Assembly (NCBI GenBank): GCA_033064195.1
Contig: JARBJD010000104.1
Span: forward strand, 1 to 64,000
Direction: 5' to 3'
From: Blattamonas nauphoetae
Taxonomy: Eukaryota > Preaxostyla > Oxymonadida
DNA length: 64,000 nucleotides
Shown here: positions 19,356 to 32,328 of the stretch, piece after piece
Layout of the letters: every line of letters begins with the position of its first letter
Numbering within the stretch: the first letter of the stretch is position 1
Translations under genes and position numbers: made by a program
The notes under the pieces: model-generated
Databases searched by the model: none
The model's input: only the letters and a program-made list of their open reading frames with translations
What the model was told of the DNA's origin: nothing

Positions 19356-20774
19356 CTACAACTCAAATCTTCCGCTGTCCTTCGGGACGAATTTGGGGCG
19401 AACTTCTTCGATGGAGAAAAATGGCATATCAGAACCCATCTGGAGAGAAAAATTGAAAATACATGAGAAATTATTCAATATAAATGAGAAACATGATTAA
19501 AAAGAGGTATGACAGAAAAGGAGAGGAAAACAACACACATCCTTAATTTCTTGAACGAAGCTGTTCCAGTCGCTACGGAATGGGAAGAAGAAACCAAAGC
19601 ACATTGATGGGTCAAGTTTTTTGATGTCCATTTTTTGGTGGAATCGGCCTCCGTGATACGTCTGATGGGGGAGAATGGGTTCAGAATGAATAACGGCGCA
19701 TACATCTGTTTTGTATGATTCCGAAGGTCCTGGCTCAGGAATAGTTGATTGTGTGTCATGTGGGTTTTTGTAGTATACGTTGCTTTCTCTAGTAGCATAG
19801 AACCAATAAGATGCGTTTGGTTTACCTCCAACGATCCCTACTGACCACGGCATCGAAAGGAGATGTCTGAGGGGCTGCTCATGCTCCTTTGTTGGATGCC
19901 CCATTGAGAGACGGCATGGGATAAGGAGAAGCATTGGAATAAAGTAATCAGTGGCTGGTTCCCCTGCACCAGTCCCGTCACTATCGCTGCTGGTGGAAGG
20001 TGTGGGAGAGACCGCACGTTGAGGGGCTTCCGAAATCATGCTTAGTACCTGCTCAATTGGCGGGGCAACACCATCAACAGGGGTGTAGGGCGGCAGTGGT
20101 GTGAGGTTCTCGAGGGGGACTTCTACGTTGGGAAGAAGCGACGAGGTTGGGTTGGACTCGTTTTTCCATCGTCTCCTTGCAATTCGCTCGACTTCATCGA
20201 TATAGATAATGGAATTTGAAAATGTGATGGCACGAACAGGAAGATGTTCGGAGTCCAGTGCTCTGAGTAAGTCACGCATAACAAATCCAGCATTTGTGGG
20301 ACCGAACCAAGAACCAATCTTTTTGTCATATTTTTCACCACGAATTGAGATTCGTTGGAGAGAAAATGGTTTGTTGGGGTAGTCGAGGAACATTCGGATG
20401 ATCCAGAGGGCGCGAGGGCATTCAGGGAGTTCCGTGGGGGAAATGCGATATCCTCGTCCGAGGAACAGACGAGAGAACGTTTCCCCAAGCATCATTTGGC
20501 TTGTTCGAAGCATGCAACCCCACCCACGGTCAGAGGTGATGTTTGTGGAACCAATCGCTTGAAAACCGCGACGATACGTGAAGAGAAATCGAGAAAATTC
20601 GTCTTCACGGAATTTGTTGTATCCATCGGGCACATCACCTGGCTCTTTTGTATAATGACTACCCATCATGTAGATGTGACCTTTGGCGGCTAAAAGACAG
20701 AATTAAGTTAATTCTTTCGTGAAATAATGGAGTATCACACCATCAGCTCTTTCTGGAATCTGTGTAGTGGCCAT
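19356..20774 (-). CDS. ATG4: Atg4 cysteine protease (peptidase C54)
   Basis: Three exons on the minus strand, 20,774-20,741, 20,689-19,539 and 19,439-19,356, give 422 residues; the introns are 50 and 99 nt, GT-AG. The catalytic cysteine lies in TSDRGWGCMLRT (Cys70). The GGKPNASYWF block and the PH of the Asp-Pro-His segment follow. The protein ends in an acidic/aromatic FEL tail like the LC3-interacting end of animal ATG4B. In known family members the protease trims Atg8 and removes it from lipid during autophagy. Oddly the catalytic Asp-Pro-His reads Asn-Pro-His (Asn320, codon AAC at 19,766-19,764). An insertion of ~75 Pro/Ser-rich residues sits between the two halves. Identity is certain; activity is open. 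Confidence 0.93.
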
Positions 20775-21181
20775 AGGAGTCCAACCGAATCGGATCAAGG
20801 CCCTCAATTCCCATTGTTAAAATGATCTCCCGTGAAGATCACACGAAATTCTATACCTCACATCTCCCGATCAGATTACAGCATTCTTACCCACGTCAAG
20901 CCATTTATTTGATAAGAACACACCAATATGAGAGGAATTCAGTGGCGATTTGAGTAATGCTGAATGACATGGTACAAACGACTATGGTGCACCCCTCAAA
21001 AACACTTTATTCGGAATTAGTAGTCATAAGCTTACAGGATTCGATCAATTTGTGTGATCTAAGATCTGACCCTTCACCTTAGAATGTGACATCTTCCCAT
21101 AAGAACTTTCACATGGCGTGGACGGCATCGTTGATCCAAGATGGATATATCTCTATAGATCCAGTATGATCACTTATCGAG
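20775..21181. promoter_or_regulatory. Divergent region between Atg4 and TAF1, including unresolved TAF1 5' end
   Basis: It holds the Atg4 promoter and the start of TAF1. An ATG at 21,113 opens a frame that reaches a TGA at 21,166-21,168. That frame is in register with the TAF1 exon beginning at 21,182. Either a very short intron (21,164-21,181, 18 nt) links them or the true first exon lies further upstream. Confidence 0.35.
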
Positions 21182-24100
21182 CATTCCTTCATTTTCGTTC
21201 GTGTCTACTCCAAGGAACTTGCACAAGTGTTCAAATTCTTTAACGAAGATTTTATCAACTGGGAAGAACTTAATGTCGCTGACCAGTTGGGCCAATCTGA
21301 GATTCCTAAGAGTATTGAGTCGTTTCTCAGATCTCATAATCCAATTTCCTCTCTGTAGCTGTTGAATACCCTGTCATCCTTCCTCGTGAAGTCGGGACGA
21401 GCAGCATCCTTTCATGGACAAATATTCTCGGACCTTCCATTATTCCTCCAATTGATTCCCTTGAGTCTGTCTCTCGACATGTTCCACGACCACCCCGTGA
21501 ACAAACTCTCACATATTCGAAGGACGAAGCCTCCATACCTTCTCAAAGTGTTAAACGCCAACGCCTCTTCCTAAAACGGAAACAGCGACAAACTACTTCC
21601 CAATCACCATCTATTCATCATTCTCGTCACAAGACACCACAACTTTCAGAACCAACAATTTCACCTGTTCCATCCATCTTCTCTCTCCATGCTTGGGATA
21701 GTGCGTCCCTCTGGGATCAACAACAAAACGAAAACAACAACAATCAACACTCTGGGAACACAACCATCTTTTCTTCCGACCTCTGGGTCCCAAATCACGT
21801 CCAAACTGAGATCGAAAAGAACCCCTCCCGCTTGATCACAGAACTCAAAAAAGACAAGGCAGTAACGTTAGGAGAGAAACTTACAATGATAACGTCAACT
21901 CCAATTTCACTCATCACAAGACCAGCCTATCATCCGAAGAACGTGAAAATGCCGGACTATTTCTTTGAATCAGAACAATTCAATGACCAGGCACCAGCTT
22001 CCCATGATCCCGAACGACCTCCAATCCCAAGATTTCAACCAAATACTCAATTGATCTTTGTCGCAAACGCAGCCAAACCACATCGCTCAGTCCCAATCCG
22101 AACAAGGAAGCGAGCCAAAGTCACCACACCTCTTGATGTTCTTGTGGAAGCTGGAAATACTCAACTCTCTGTGAAAAATGGCCAGCTTGTCAATCCCTAC
22201 GCCGACATGTTCCTTGAATCACCAAAACTCAATTTATACGACAGAGTGATTTCAACATCTTCCATCTACCATATCAATCTTACGAACCTTATTCGATTTG
22301 CTGTTGTTCATAATCTCTATCGCGACACAGCTATAGTACAGGAATCTCCAACCAACGTAAATGAAGGGCGAATGCTCAAAGACGAAGAACACTCAGACTT
22401 ATCAGCCATTGTTCACGATTCATTGGAATCTGCTGTTCTACGTGCAACAGAATCTTCGTATGATTACCTAACTGAACCGCAGAAGCAGCAATCGTCAACA
22501 ACTGAAAAAACAGCTAATACATCATCTCTCCCAAAATCGCGTCAAATTCCATCACTCTTTCATCACGATATTCCCACTTCGTCCTCAATCTCAGCTACTG
22601 CATTGTTCCTTCCGACAGAAAATCCACTCGAATGGGTTCTCCCAGCTATTCTCTTTATCGCGAGCCCTCGCCCCCAAAAAGCTCATCATTATCTAAATAA
22701 TGATGAATTCAGTCTAATGAATAAGCAATCAAAATTTAGTTCTCATCTGTATGGCAAGTCAATGATGATCATGTCAAAGTTCATCACCAAACAGCAATGG
22801 GAAGTTGCATGGCGTATTGCTGGATGGAAAATGAACATTCCACCATTTTTCTCTCCAAAAACGTCTTCAATTTCTCGAAATGAGTCCCACGAAGATCTCT
22901 CTGTCGGATCACTCGTTGATCAACTGCGCGGCCTCAGAATCACAACACTCCCATCATTTCTCCTCCTCGACATGAATGACACTCGAATTCACTTTGATAT
23001 GTGTCCAATCAACCCTGTCCCGCTCGCCCCAAGGCTCCCAGATCCGACTCGATCATCATACGAAAACGAACATATAGACCAGTCGATGGAAGGTGAAAAT
23101 CAGGAAGACAAAGCAAAAGACAAAGAGGATGAACTCTCTTCGGATGACTCATCCCTTTTTTCGTTTGATACAGATGACTCCTCTGAAGAATCCTCTGGGC
23201 TCGATTTTGACCACGATAAGTTGGTCGATCGACGTTCCAAAACTGATACCATCGACAAAAAGGTCAAGTTTTCTGTTCCAGAACAGGAATTGGAGCAGCC
23301 AACGCATGCATCCGAGCCACGGAATCTTCTCTCGCTCACGTCACATCTCCATATTCGAGGCGCCTCGGATACAGGGAAGCTGATGCGAGCACGAGGAAGG
23401 CCACTGCACGCCCTTTTCAATCAGCGACGAGCCCTCCCATTGAGAGACGCGGCTGCTATCACTCTGGCCGAGCCTCAGCGGATCACACAGGTTTCTCATC
23501 CTCTCGAAGTGCTGTCTGCTCAGTTCATTCAAACGAAAGCTGCTCCGAAAGTTGCTCCAAAACCCAAAGTTATCAACTTACAAAACACAACCGAGCAAAT
23601 TGAAAAGAAAGAGGAAATTGAACAGAAGGAATTGGTGGATCAGCGAGTGACCATCGCAATTGATCAAGTCCAACCGGGGCAATCTCTGTCACCCGAACGG
23701 TTTGTCCATTCACTCCCCGCGTATCTCTTCCAAACGACAAAACTCGAACTGAGCATCGAAGAACTGGAGAACTTCCACCGCCCACGCCTTCCGCGGGCTC
23801 TCCTTCGAAATCGGACTTTCTCCATCCATCCACTCAAACCTTTTCAACAACCTCGTCTCTTGCGTGTAAGAGCTCTGGAGAGGAAACATCAAAAGCAGCA
23901 ACGCACGGGTCAAAATCTTCGCGATGAGGAGATGGATCGGATGGAAGAAACTTTGCTCAAAGTGAATGAAAAGAAGAAGAGAGAGATCATCGAAAGAGTG
24001 GACGATCTGTCGTACGACCAAGAACTTCTCTCGAGCCACAAAATGTGTCTGAATGATGTCAGCGACCTCACTGGTGCTGAGGGAACGATTGTTCTTTTGG

Positions 24101-27100
24101 AGTACTTCGAAGAGAACCCAATCTTCATCTCGAACGTCGGGATGGCAACTAGTTTGGTTCATTACTATCAAAAGAAGACAGAATCAGACAACCCAACCAT
24201 CAATCGTCCAGAAGGGGAGGTCATCAGACTCGACCCACAAGCGACATCACCCTTCATGATTTCCCATCTCGACCCCGGCCAACTGGTGACAGCGATTGAG
24301 AACAACATGTTCATCGCGCCTGCGTTCAGACACCCTCCATCACCGACCGACTTCCTCGTTGTTATTCCATCGGATCCGAATCAGCCGATGACCATCAGAG
24401 AAGTGAATGCCATGTATACAATCGGCCAGGAACTGCCGAAGATGGTGATGACGAAGCCAGGAGACAACAGGCAGGAGGAGTACACTAAGTCTTGTCTGGA
24501 ATTGCTGACGATCCGCTACTTCCAAATGCTGAAGCTGACTGATCTGCCACCGACTGTGACACTGAAGCAGCTCACGTATTATTTCTCATCAGCGACTGAC
24601 AGTATGGCACGTCCGATTCTGAAAAAGTTTGCGAACAACAGAGACGCGATATGGGAATTGAACCCCGATAAACCATTCCCCAATGAAGACGAAATCATGA
24701 AGATGCTCACGCCGGAGAGTGTGTGTGAGGAGCAGTCGTCACTTGCTGCGAGTCGAAGACTCCGAAACCTTGATCTTTCGCTGTACATGAAACAGGAGTT
24801 GTACGCTCTTCTGGCGAAAGGAAAGGAGAAAGTCTACATCAACGAGATTATCTCCACGTTGCAGAAGAAGATTGTGAAGCTGATCGATCTGGAGTTCCAA
24901 TTAGCGCCGTGGAACCTTTGTGATAATTTTGTCAACCAGAAGGAAAAGCTGGATCTTCGTGGAGAAGGTGATTTGACGTGTCTCGGGGAAATGTTCTCAT
25001 TTACGAAGAATTTGGGGCGGAGCGACAAGGGCATGCCAATTCAACGCGAAAAGATCGCAAATACCGACGCTGATCTTCGGAAACTCACAAAAGACAAACT
25101 TCGAACGCTTTGCGAACAGATTGGAATGTCGAGTGAGAAGACTCGAATGATGGAGAAAGGAGACATGCTCAGATTCATCAGGAACCATTCGGATCGAACA
25201 AACGATCCTGATTATCAAAAATTCAACCGACACAATCCATCCAAAGCGACAGAAAAAACACAGATGGTAGCAAAGACAGCACAGGAGATTTTGAACAGAC
25301 AGTTGAGGTTCCTCGAAGGAACTGAAGAAAAGAATCACATTCCATCGTTCCAACGAGAATATATGGAAAGAAAACAAGCAGAACAGGCGTATAGGAAGGA
25401 GCTGAGGAAGGAGATGAAAGAGAACAAGATTGCACGTCACACTCGACTCAAATTGGGAGAAATCACGGAGGAAGAGGCCTTGGCAGAGCGAAACAAAGAT
25501 AAGAAAGAGTTCAAGGAGCGGATGAACAAAAAGCGGAAGGAGATCCAACTCCAAATTCAGGACGGTGTCATGAACACTGACGTCTTCGCTGAGCAGGAGA
25601 CCACTGAGGGCTTTGTGTTCAGAGGAGCGAACAATCGAATCAAACAGAAAGAGGGCCACACTTTTGGTGAATCGACCGAAATCACGAGCGATCATCACGT
25701 TTCAGACTTTGCCGCTGAACTGGACAGAATGATGAAACAGGAGGCAGCCATGAATGAGGAGGCAGAGAAACAAGCCATCGAGGAGATGCGAGCTGCTCTT
25801 AACAAAGCACCACTTGAGAAAGCAAAAGAACAAACCAATGAAATCGTCATCTCTGGAGTTGTGGGAACAGGATCAATCACCAGACCTGGAAAGTCAGACT
25901 CTGGTCTTGCAGAGCTTGGTTCAATCGAGACTGGTGATCTTGCAGAGATCGGCACACTCGTGGCTGGTGATGTAGCTGACCGTCCTCGACATGCTGCCCC
26001 AAAATTGCCCCAGTTCCCACCATGCATCCTCACTACAACGTCCGGATATCAGCTGGGCGCAACAAGCGAGATCAACAAAGATTTTGCCAAAGATTCTGTT
26101 AAACGACGAGAGAGGCATGAGCCTGTAAAACAGACAATCCCTCGCGAGAAGCGATCAACTGTTCATGCGATTGATGCTCCCAAGATGAATATGAAAAGAC
26201 AGGGAAAGAGTTTAGGAGCACGCACAGCTGGGACGAAGTATGTTTTTGATCACGAAAGATTGAACAAGAATCGGCAATTCCTTGAGCCACAAAGCAACAA
26301 AGGAAAAGACGCGATGGGACGATATGGAGATGGCCGAGTACAGCAAAGAGTATTGGGCAAAGAAAGGGTCATGCACGCTTTGCTCGAAAGTCGGAACAAA
26401 GACATCAAAGAAGAACTTGGCATCGAAGAGAAACCAGAAGAAAAGCCGGAAGCATTGAAGGATGAACCTGATGCTGGGCCTGAGGACCAACCGAAAAAGC
26501 CGAGGAAGAAAAAGCAAGATGTGGAATGTCTTGTCTGGACAGTGACGACACAGCTGGAAAACGGGGATCGGATTATAACCGTCCAATACGACGATAAAGA
26601 CGCGCACAATCTTGATGTCTGCAAACGATTTCGACAGCTCAGTACAACAAAGGCAAAGAGGGGAGAGCGATGGAGAGAAGATCGAGATTTTGATGATCTG
26701 CGGAAAAAGAGAATCGCGAAAAACGAGCGGAAGAGGCGAATTCAGAAGGAAATGATGCGAATCCGAATGGAAGCTGAGATTCAACTTGAAATAAACAAAG
26801 AAAGCGATGATGAATCGAGCGACGATCCAGAAGGAATGCTTCGAGACGTCCCGCGCCCACTTCGCGACGATCAAGGTGATGAGATGGCAAATATGACCGA
26901 AGAAGCCAAACTGGAATATCTTCTCGATACGAACAACGAGTACCAACGATTCAGTCGAGAACTGATGGCAATCAACGCAGATCTCAACAAGCTGGATGTT
27001 GACGAGGAGCGTCGTCATGGACAACGAGACCATGAAGATCGACGAAGCCAAAGTGGAGATGGACCGATTGGCGTGAATGACGGGATTCCCATCATCTTCC

Positions 27101-28545
27101 GAGGACACAATCCATCAAACTGGGTGACGGATGAGGAGAGGGCAGCACAGTTCAAGACAATCGCCATCACACCGACTCCATCACGACACCACCGCCATCC
27201 GAGAGAAGGAGGCAATTCCAAGCAGTGCCCAGACTGTCAAGGATATGGACACGTGCGGGGAGGGATCACTTGCTTGAAAGAACAGAAATCGAAGCTCATT
27301 GAGAAGTTGGAGCAGAACGAGGATGTTGAAACCACGCGACTTGAACTTGATGAAGTCAATCGGAGGCTGTCAGAACGAGAAAAACGGAATGCGGAACAAC
27401 ACAGGCTCATTCCTGATGATGATGACTCGACCAGCACAAGCGAATCAGAGATGATCAGTGTGAATGAATCTGAAGCGATGGAAGAGTTATCGTTCCCATC
27501 ATCGCTCAGAAACAGAAGAGGGTTCAACAGAGGCCCGACAGATGTCGACCTCGATACGGTTATGGAACGCATCGAGCCGGAAGATTTCGATGCGTTCAGA
27601 CTGACACGTGATCATTGGCGAAAACGATGGATGGAGTCGGTCAAAAGCGATAAAATCGCCACACCTCCTCATTTTGAGACACAACCAATCGAAGGAGAGG
27701 CAAAGGAGAAAGCGGAGGAGAGATTGAAGAAGCGAGTAGAAGTGAGCAAACAGTCAAGAGTGATGATGCGGAAGAAACGAGGAGATATTGCAATCCAGCT
27801 TCAAAACCTGTTTAATTGGCTCCTTCAGAATCTCGCGTTTCGTTTTCCGCTTTTCCAAGAATCTGTTTATGATATCCCGTTCTACATGCGCAAAATAACA
27901 GCACCGATCGACTTCAGAATCATGCAGACGAGAAAGGAGAAATACACCTGCTGCCAACACTTCCTGAACGACGTCTATCTCATCTGCAGCAACTGCCACA
28001 CGTTCAATGATCCAACCAACGGGTCTGTGAACATATACTCGCAACAGGCAGACAACCTCGTCAGGACAGTGGAGTCGGAGTTCTACAACAGAATGAAGTT
28101 GTATGTGTTGATTGAAGGGATTATCAGAAAGGAGAGTGAACACGGAGGGGAAATGAACGAGCCACTGCCACTCCCAACGTGGCCAGAAACAGCTCGCCAA
28201 AAACAAGATAAAATCATGAACAGGCAGAATCATGAGAATCGGAGACGGAAGAAGGACAAAGCTGCTGCAAACGACACTTCTGTCATCGACCCGTTGGAGT
28301 TTGATTTGGAACACTCCACTCTTCGATTGAAACCGAGACGGATTCACTTTCAGTTTTCATCCAACCCGCCTCCAGCAAGGCGAATCAAGTTTGTGTCGAA
28401 GGATGATCAGACACAGGGGGAGACAGAGCAAGCATTTTTTGAGTTTCCTGATCATCCACAAACATTCAATACGATCTTCCCAACAAAAGGTTGGACAAAA
28501 CTGATTCCGGTTCTCTCCATGACCATTCGAAAAGAAGAAGAATAA
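21182..28545 (+). CDS. TAF1: TFIID subunit TAF1
   Basis: The gene has an exon at 21,182-21,311, a 47-nt GT-AG intron and a huge exon at 21,359-28,545, together about 2,440 residues; the start codon is not settled. The central part (DNA about 23,700-24,800) matches the TAF1 core (DUF3591), with the hallmark run around FISNVGM at about 24,125. A CCHC zinc knuckle, CPDC...H...C, follows at about 27,229-27,285. A single bromodomain follows at about 27,800-28,090 (IPFYMRKITAPIDF ... NCHTFND), where animals have two. In TFIID, TAF1 is the scaffold that binds TAF7, TBP and promoter DNA. The N-terminal third is divergent and Ser/Glu-rich. Its partner TAF7 is also in this window (57,769-58,887). Confidence 0.9.
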
Positions 28546-28729
28546 TTTGATGAGCAATTATTGCTTTTCAATTCATCATTCTTGTCTTGTTTATGGTCAG
28601 ATATACTTTCAAAACCAACGAAACATATTTGAGTGTAAATAGTCAGAATTATCGAAAATGAGAGAACAATGTTCCAAACAACATGAAACAGAACAAAACA
28701 AACAGAAAAACACGGTTGGTCGACTTTTT
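28546..28729. other. Short tail-to-tail spacer
   Basis: It separates the TAF1 stop from the 3' end of the minus-strand ARM-like gene. It is AT-rich and no gene is seen. Confidence 0.5.
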
Positions 28730-29777
28730 TCACTCCTTCTTGCTTTCTTGAAGTTTCACCATCTCCTTCCGACCCTTTTTTGTCTTCTCTAATCTTCTCC
28801 TCCTCCTCCTCCTCTTCTTCTTCTTCCCTTCAGTGTCTGCTCCTTCCCCCTCTCCCACCTCCTCTTCTCCCACCTCCTCCACCTGTTCCTCATCTGTCTC
28901 ATCTCCATCCTCAGCCGGAACCATCCTCTCGCGTGGAACATTCCCTCCCATCCCAACCAATGTCCGTTGAGCTCTCACAACGAGTCCAATGTGCGACGAT
29001 CTGCCCATCCATCCAAACCACTCCCCCACCTCGTCTTCATATCCCTCCTCTCTCAGCTGACACATCACCTCTTTTCTTCTTCTTTCAATATCAGGAGTTG
29101 TGAAGTGGAGTCAGAAATCCGGTTTTGAGACAATTAAGTTTTTGGCCGTGAGAGAGCCGGTATAATGAAGTTGTCGAGAGACGAAGAGCTTCGTAGACAA
29201 TCCCAGGGTATTTGCAGGCTGTGAGAGGAATTAATGTTTGAATCTGCATTATGTAAGAACCGTCTGAAGCGAATGAGGGTGGAGGCCACGTCTCAGTATT
29301 CAATTGTTCAGCACTCTTGAGATAATTCAGAAGCTTCAGAACTTTCACAATGCGAAATGTTTCTTGTTCGTTCAGTTCCGGTTTCCCCTTGAATAACTCA
29401 AGAACCGACTCAAACAGATTCTTAGCTAGTGGAAGCGTGGTAATCGTTCTGAGTTCGATAGACATACACAGTGGGATGTTCCCCCCGTTTGATTGGAGAG
29501 AGAATCCCTTGGTTGACGGTTTGCTCATGAGACAGAGAGAGTGTTCGTTCAGAAAGTTTATAATGGGTTGATCGAGAAAGAGAGTGTTCAACGCAGGAAA
29601 ACACAATTCAGTGCTCCTAAACTCAATATTTGGCAGTCTCAGAATGGAAAACTTACTCAGTATTGAGATCTGACCGACATCGTGGATTTGAGAAAAAAGA
29701 GTGAACCAATGAGGAAAGGAACGAAAGTTAGACAAACTGAAAGAGAAATCAATACAGACGACGCAATTTAAAAACAC
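28730..29777 (-). CDS. ARM/HEAT-like protein in two frames (possible frameshift)
   Basis: Two minus-strand frames adjoin. Bases 29,777-29,091 encode leucine-rich helical repeats with an ARM-like KYPGIVYEALRL segment. Bases 29,100-28,730 encode a DIERRRKEVMCQLREEG helix, more helices and a very acidic then Lys/Arg-rich tail ending in KLQESKKE. The junction near 29,090-29,110 reads as one protein if the frame changes there. I found no small GT-AG or GC-AG intron that restores it, so either the gene is frame-shifted, the assembly has an indel, or only the upstream frame is translated (stop at 29,091). The 5' end is unsettled: an intron acceptor (TCTTTCAG) lies at about 29,737-29,744, pointing to an upstream exon near 29,800. 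The tail is encoded by a long purine run. Confidence 0.5.
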
Positions 29778-29822
29778 TCAACGTCGTATCAAACAAGAAA
29801 TCATTCTATTCTGCGAAAGGTG

Positions 29823-32056
29823 TCACTTTCTTTTCTGGATGGGGAGAAGAGAGAGGATCTCATCCAAATTGACAATATCATGGTCGTTCTCCCGTTTATA
29901 CCCTCCCTGCCCATCACTCACCATCGTTGAAGCTTTAATTGTGGTTCCGGCAGGAAGAGAGCTTAAAATAGCGTCGCTCTCGTTTCCTTTCAAAAGGCCT
30001 TGAGCGACAGTGTCCGCTTCGAGTTGGAGGAAGTGTTGGTGGGCCTGCTCCATTTTGTTCTCGAGTGTTTTGATGTGATCGGCGTTGTCTGAAATGGAGA
30101 TGAATGGAGGATGACGAGAAAGGATGAGAAGATGGTGAATTGTCACGAAAGAAGGAAGGACGAATGAAAATGCACACCTTTCTTGATTTGGGCCACGTTG
30201 AACGTGTGTGTTCTGGTCATCGTGTTCAATTCATCCTGAAGCGACCCAAGCAATCCATCGTACGCTTTTTTCAAAACATCCATTTCAGCTCTCAGCATTG
30301 CTTCCGACAACGCCATTGCACTCAACTTCTTCCCTCCACTTGTCAGCTGTTCCATTTCCTTCACTTTTTGCTCAAGTGAGAGTCGTTCGATTCGTTCTCG
30401 TTCCATCTCCGCACGTGCCTTGGCGATGTCCATGGCTCGATTACTGTTGAGTTGGTCAAATTGAAGTCGCAGAGTCTCGCGTTCTTTCCTCCATTTCTCG
30501 ATTTCGGCTGAATTTTCCGTTTTTGATTCAAGCATGACACTTTTCACGTCAATGACCAACATTTTGCTTGTTACCTTCTTCATCTTCTCCAATACTGACA
30601 AATACTCCTGTACCATTGTTCGCATTTGATCATTTGCATCATCCAGCAGCGTGTTAAGTCTGGTTGATTTTTGACGCGATTCTCGAAGCTCCGTTTTTAG
30701 AGACAACAGTTCTTCGGGTGAGACTTGGTGCGATGTGATCCTCTTCTGTTCAGTCAGAAACAAGTCAAGTTCCTGTTGAATCTTGTTTCTGTCAAGTCGT
30801 ATAGTTTCGTTTTCTTCCATTATACTTCTTTGTTTAGCCAAGACTTGATCCATTTCAGATCTCATCGCTGTTAGTGTGTCAATGTCAGAATGATGAAGCT
30901 TTTCAAACAGTTCTTGTTGCTCCATGAGCATTCTGATGTTTTGTCCATGTTTTTGGTTAAAGTCTTCAAATGCATCCTTTGCACCGATGATCTGCTGATT
31001 CATGGACCCAAGGCGCTCGACAAGGGTTTGTATTGCCTGTTCTTGATCATCTTTCTCTTCATGTAACTCGGTTAGAGTTGAAACAAAGGTATTCCGAGCT
31101 TTTGAATGCTTAAAATCGAGATTGAACTGCTTCTCAATTTCGATTGCTTTGATCGCGATATTGTCTTCCTTGTTCTTCATCTCCTGAAGCAGGACAATCC
31201 TACGCACTTCTAACTCTCTGTCAACTTTTTCCGTGAGTAAAGCATCCATTTTTGCGGCTTTCAAACTCAATCGAGCGAGAGAATCTTGTGAGGAGATTTC
31301 CAATTCCGAGAGTTGGATTTTTAACTCGGAAATTGTATTTAATAGTTTCTCTTCTTTCCTCTCAGCTTCTTGATTCAGATCGATTGTTGAATTCCGAGTT
31401 GTTGAGAGCCCTTTTTTTGTTGTTGCCGAGTCCATCATTTGCTTCTGTTTGGCGTCAGTGAGAGTGAGCAATTGACGTTCCAGCATAGAAATAGTGTTCG
31501 ATAAACGCTTTTTCTCAACTTCGAAGGCAGTGATTTCTGGTGAAACTGACGGTTTCTTGGACGATGGTGAAGGAAAACTTGTTTGAGATGATCTGCTCAT
31601 AAGATTGGGTTGAGGAGTTTGTAAATTTGGAAGTGACCGAGAAGCATTCATTTTGAGACGGCTTATCTCGGTTTCTTTCGTTTTGAGGGCTTTCTCCAAT
31701 TGCGAGACTTGTTTGAGTAAATCTGCTATCTGATCGGAGGGCTTTCCCACTGTTTGTACAGGAGGTGATGGTGATTGTGTTTTAGCCGTTGGAGATGTCT
31801 GGGCTGGTTGAATTTTTCCGATGTGATCACTTGGCCGATAGATCGATGAAACTGAGGGAGCTGATGTAAAAGGCGTTAGTGTTGCCCCAGATGATGATGG
31901 AACAAGTCTACTTTTTGGTGCGACGTGAATATGATTTGACGAGGCTGGTTTTGCTGGGAGAGTGGATGAGAGAGTGGAATTTGATGTAGTAGTGAGAGGA
32001 GGAAGTTTGAATCGGAGGGGGACACTCACAGTTGATGTTTGCTTTGTTTGGCTCAT
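29823..32056 (-). CDS. Large coiled-coil protein, unknown
   Basis: Exon 32,056-30,178 joins exon 30,088-29,823 across an 89-nt GT-AG intron, giving 714 residues. The first ~110 residues are Ser/Thr/Pro-rich and disordered. From ~110 to the end the protein is an almost continuous coiled coil (heptads of Leu, Glu, Lys and Gln) with one break near 180-200. This is the pattern of cytoskeletal, centrosomal or vesicle-tethering proteins, but no family signature is visible. It is read away from, and head-to-tail with, the gene ending at 29,091. Confidence 0.8.
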
Positions 32057-32328
32057 CTTTTCAGAGGTACAACCCGATCAAACCATTTAGGATCTCAGTT
32101 CTGAGAAGAAGCTAAAAACAGATCACAAAGGCGAGTAAATCATTGTTGAAATGAATGAGATGAAATAAATTGAAAAATTAGGATGAGATTCGATTAAAAG
32201 GTGATCTCATAGTTTTGAGCTGATTTGAACAAGTCCAGAAAGGCAGGCGGACGAGAACAGACAAGTTTCGCAACACTTTTCATGATTCCTTCACGAGACG
32301 ATAAAAATGCTACCAGTCTGAGGATAAC
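32057..32328. promoter_or_regulatory. 272-bp upstream region of the coiled-coil gene
   Basis: It lies between the start of the coiled-coil gene (32,056) and the stop of the next minus-strand gene (32,329). It is AT-rich. No frame or clear motif is seen. Confidence 0.35.

Noticed and set aside
24997-27108. Long minus-strand frames (up to 298 codons) opposite TAF1
   Set aside because: TAF1 motifs on the plus strand are unambiguous; these are antisense frames in Glu/Lys-rich coding DNA.
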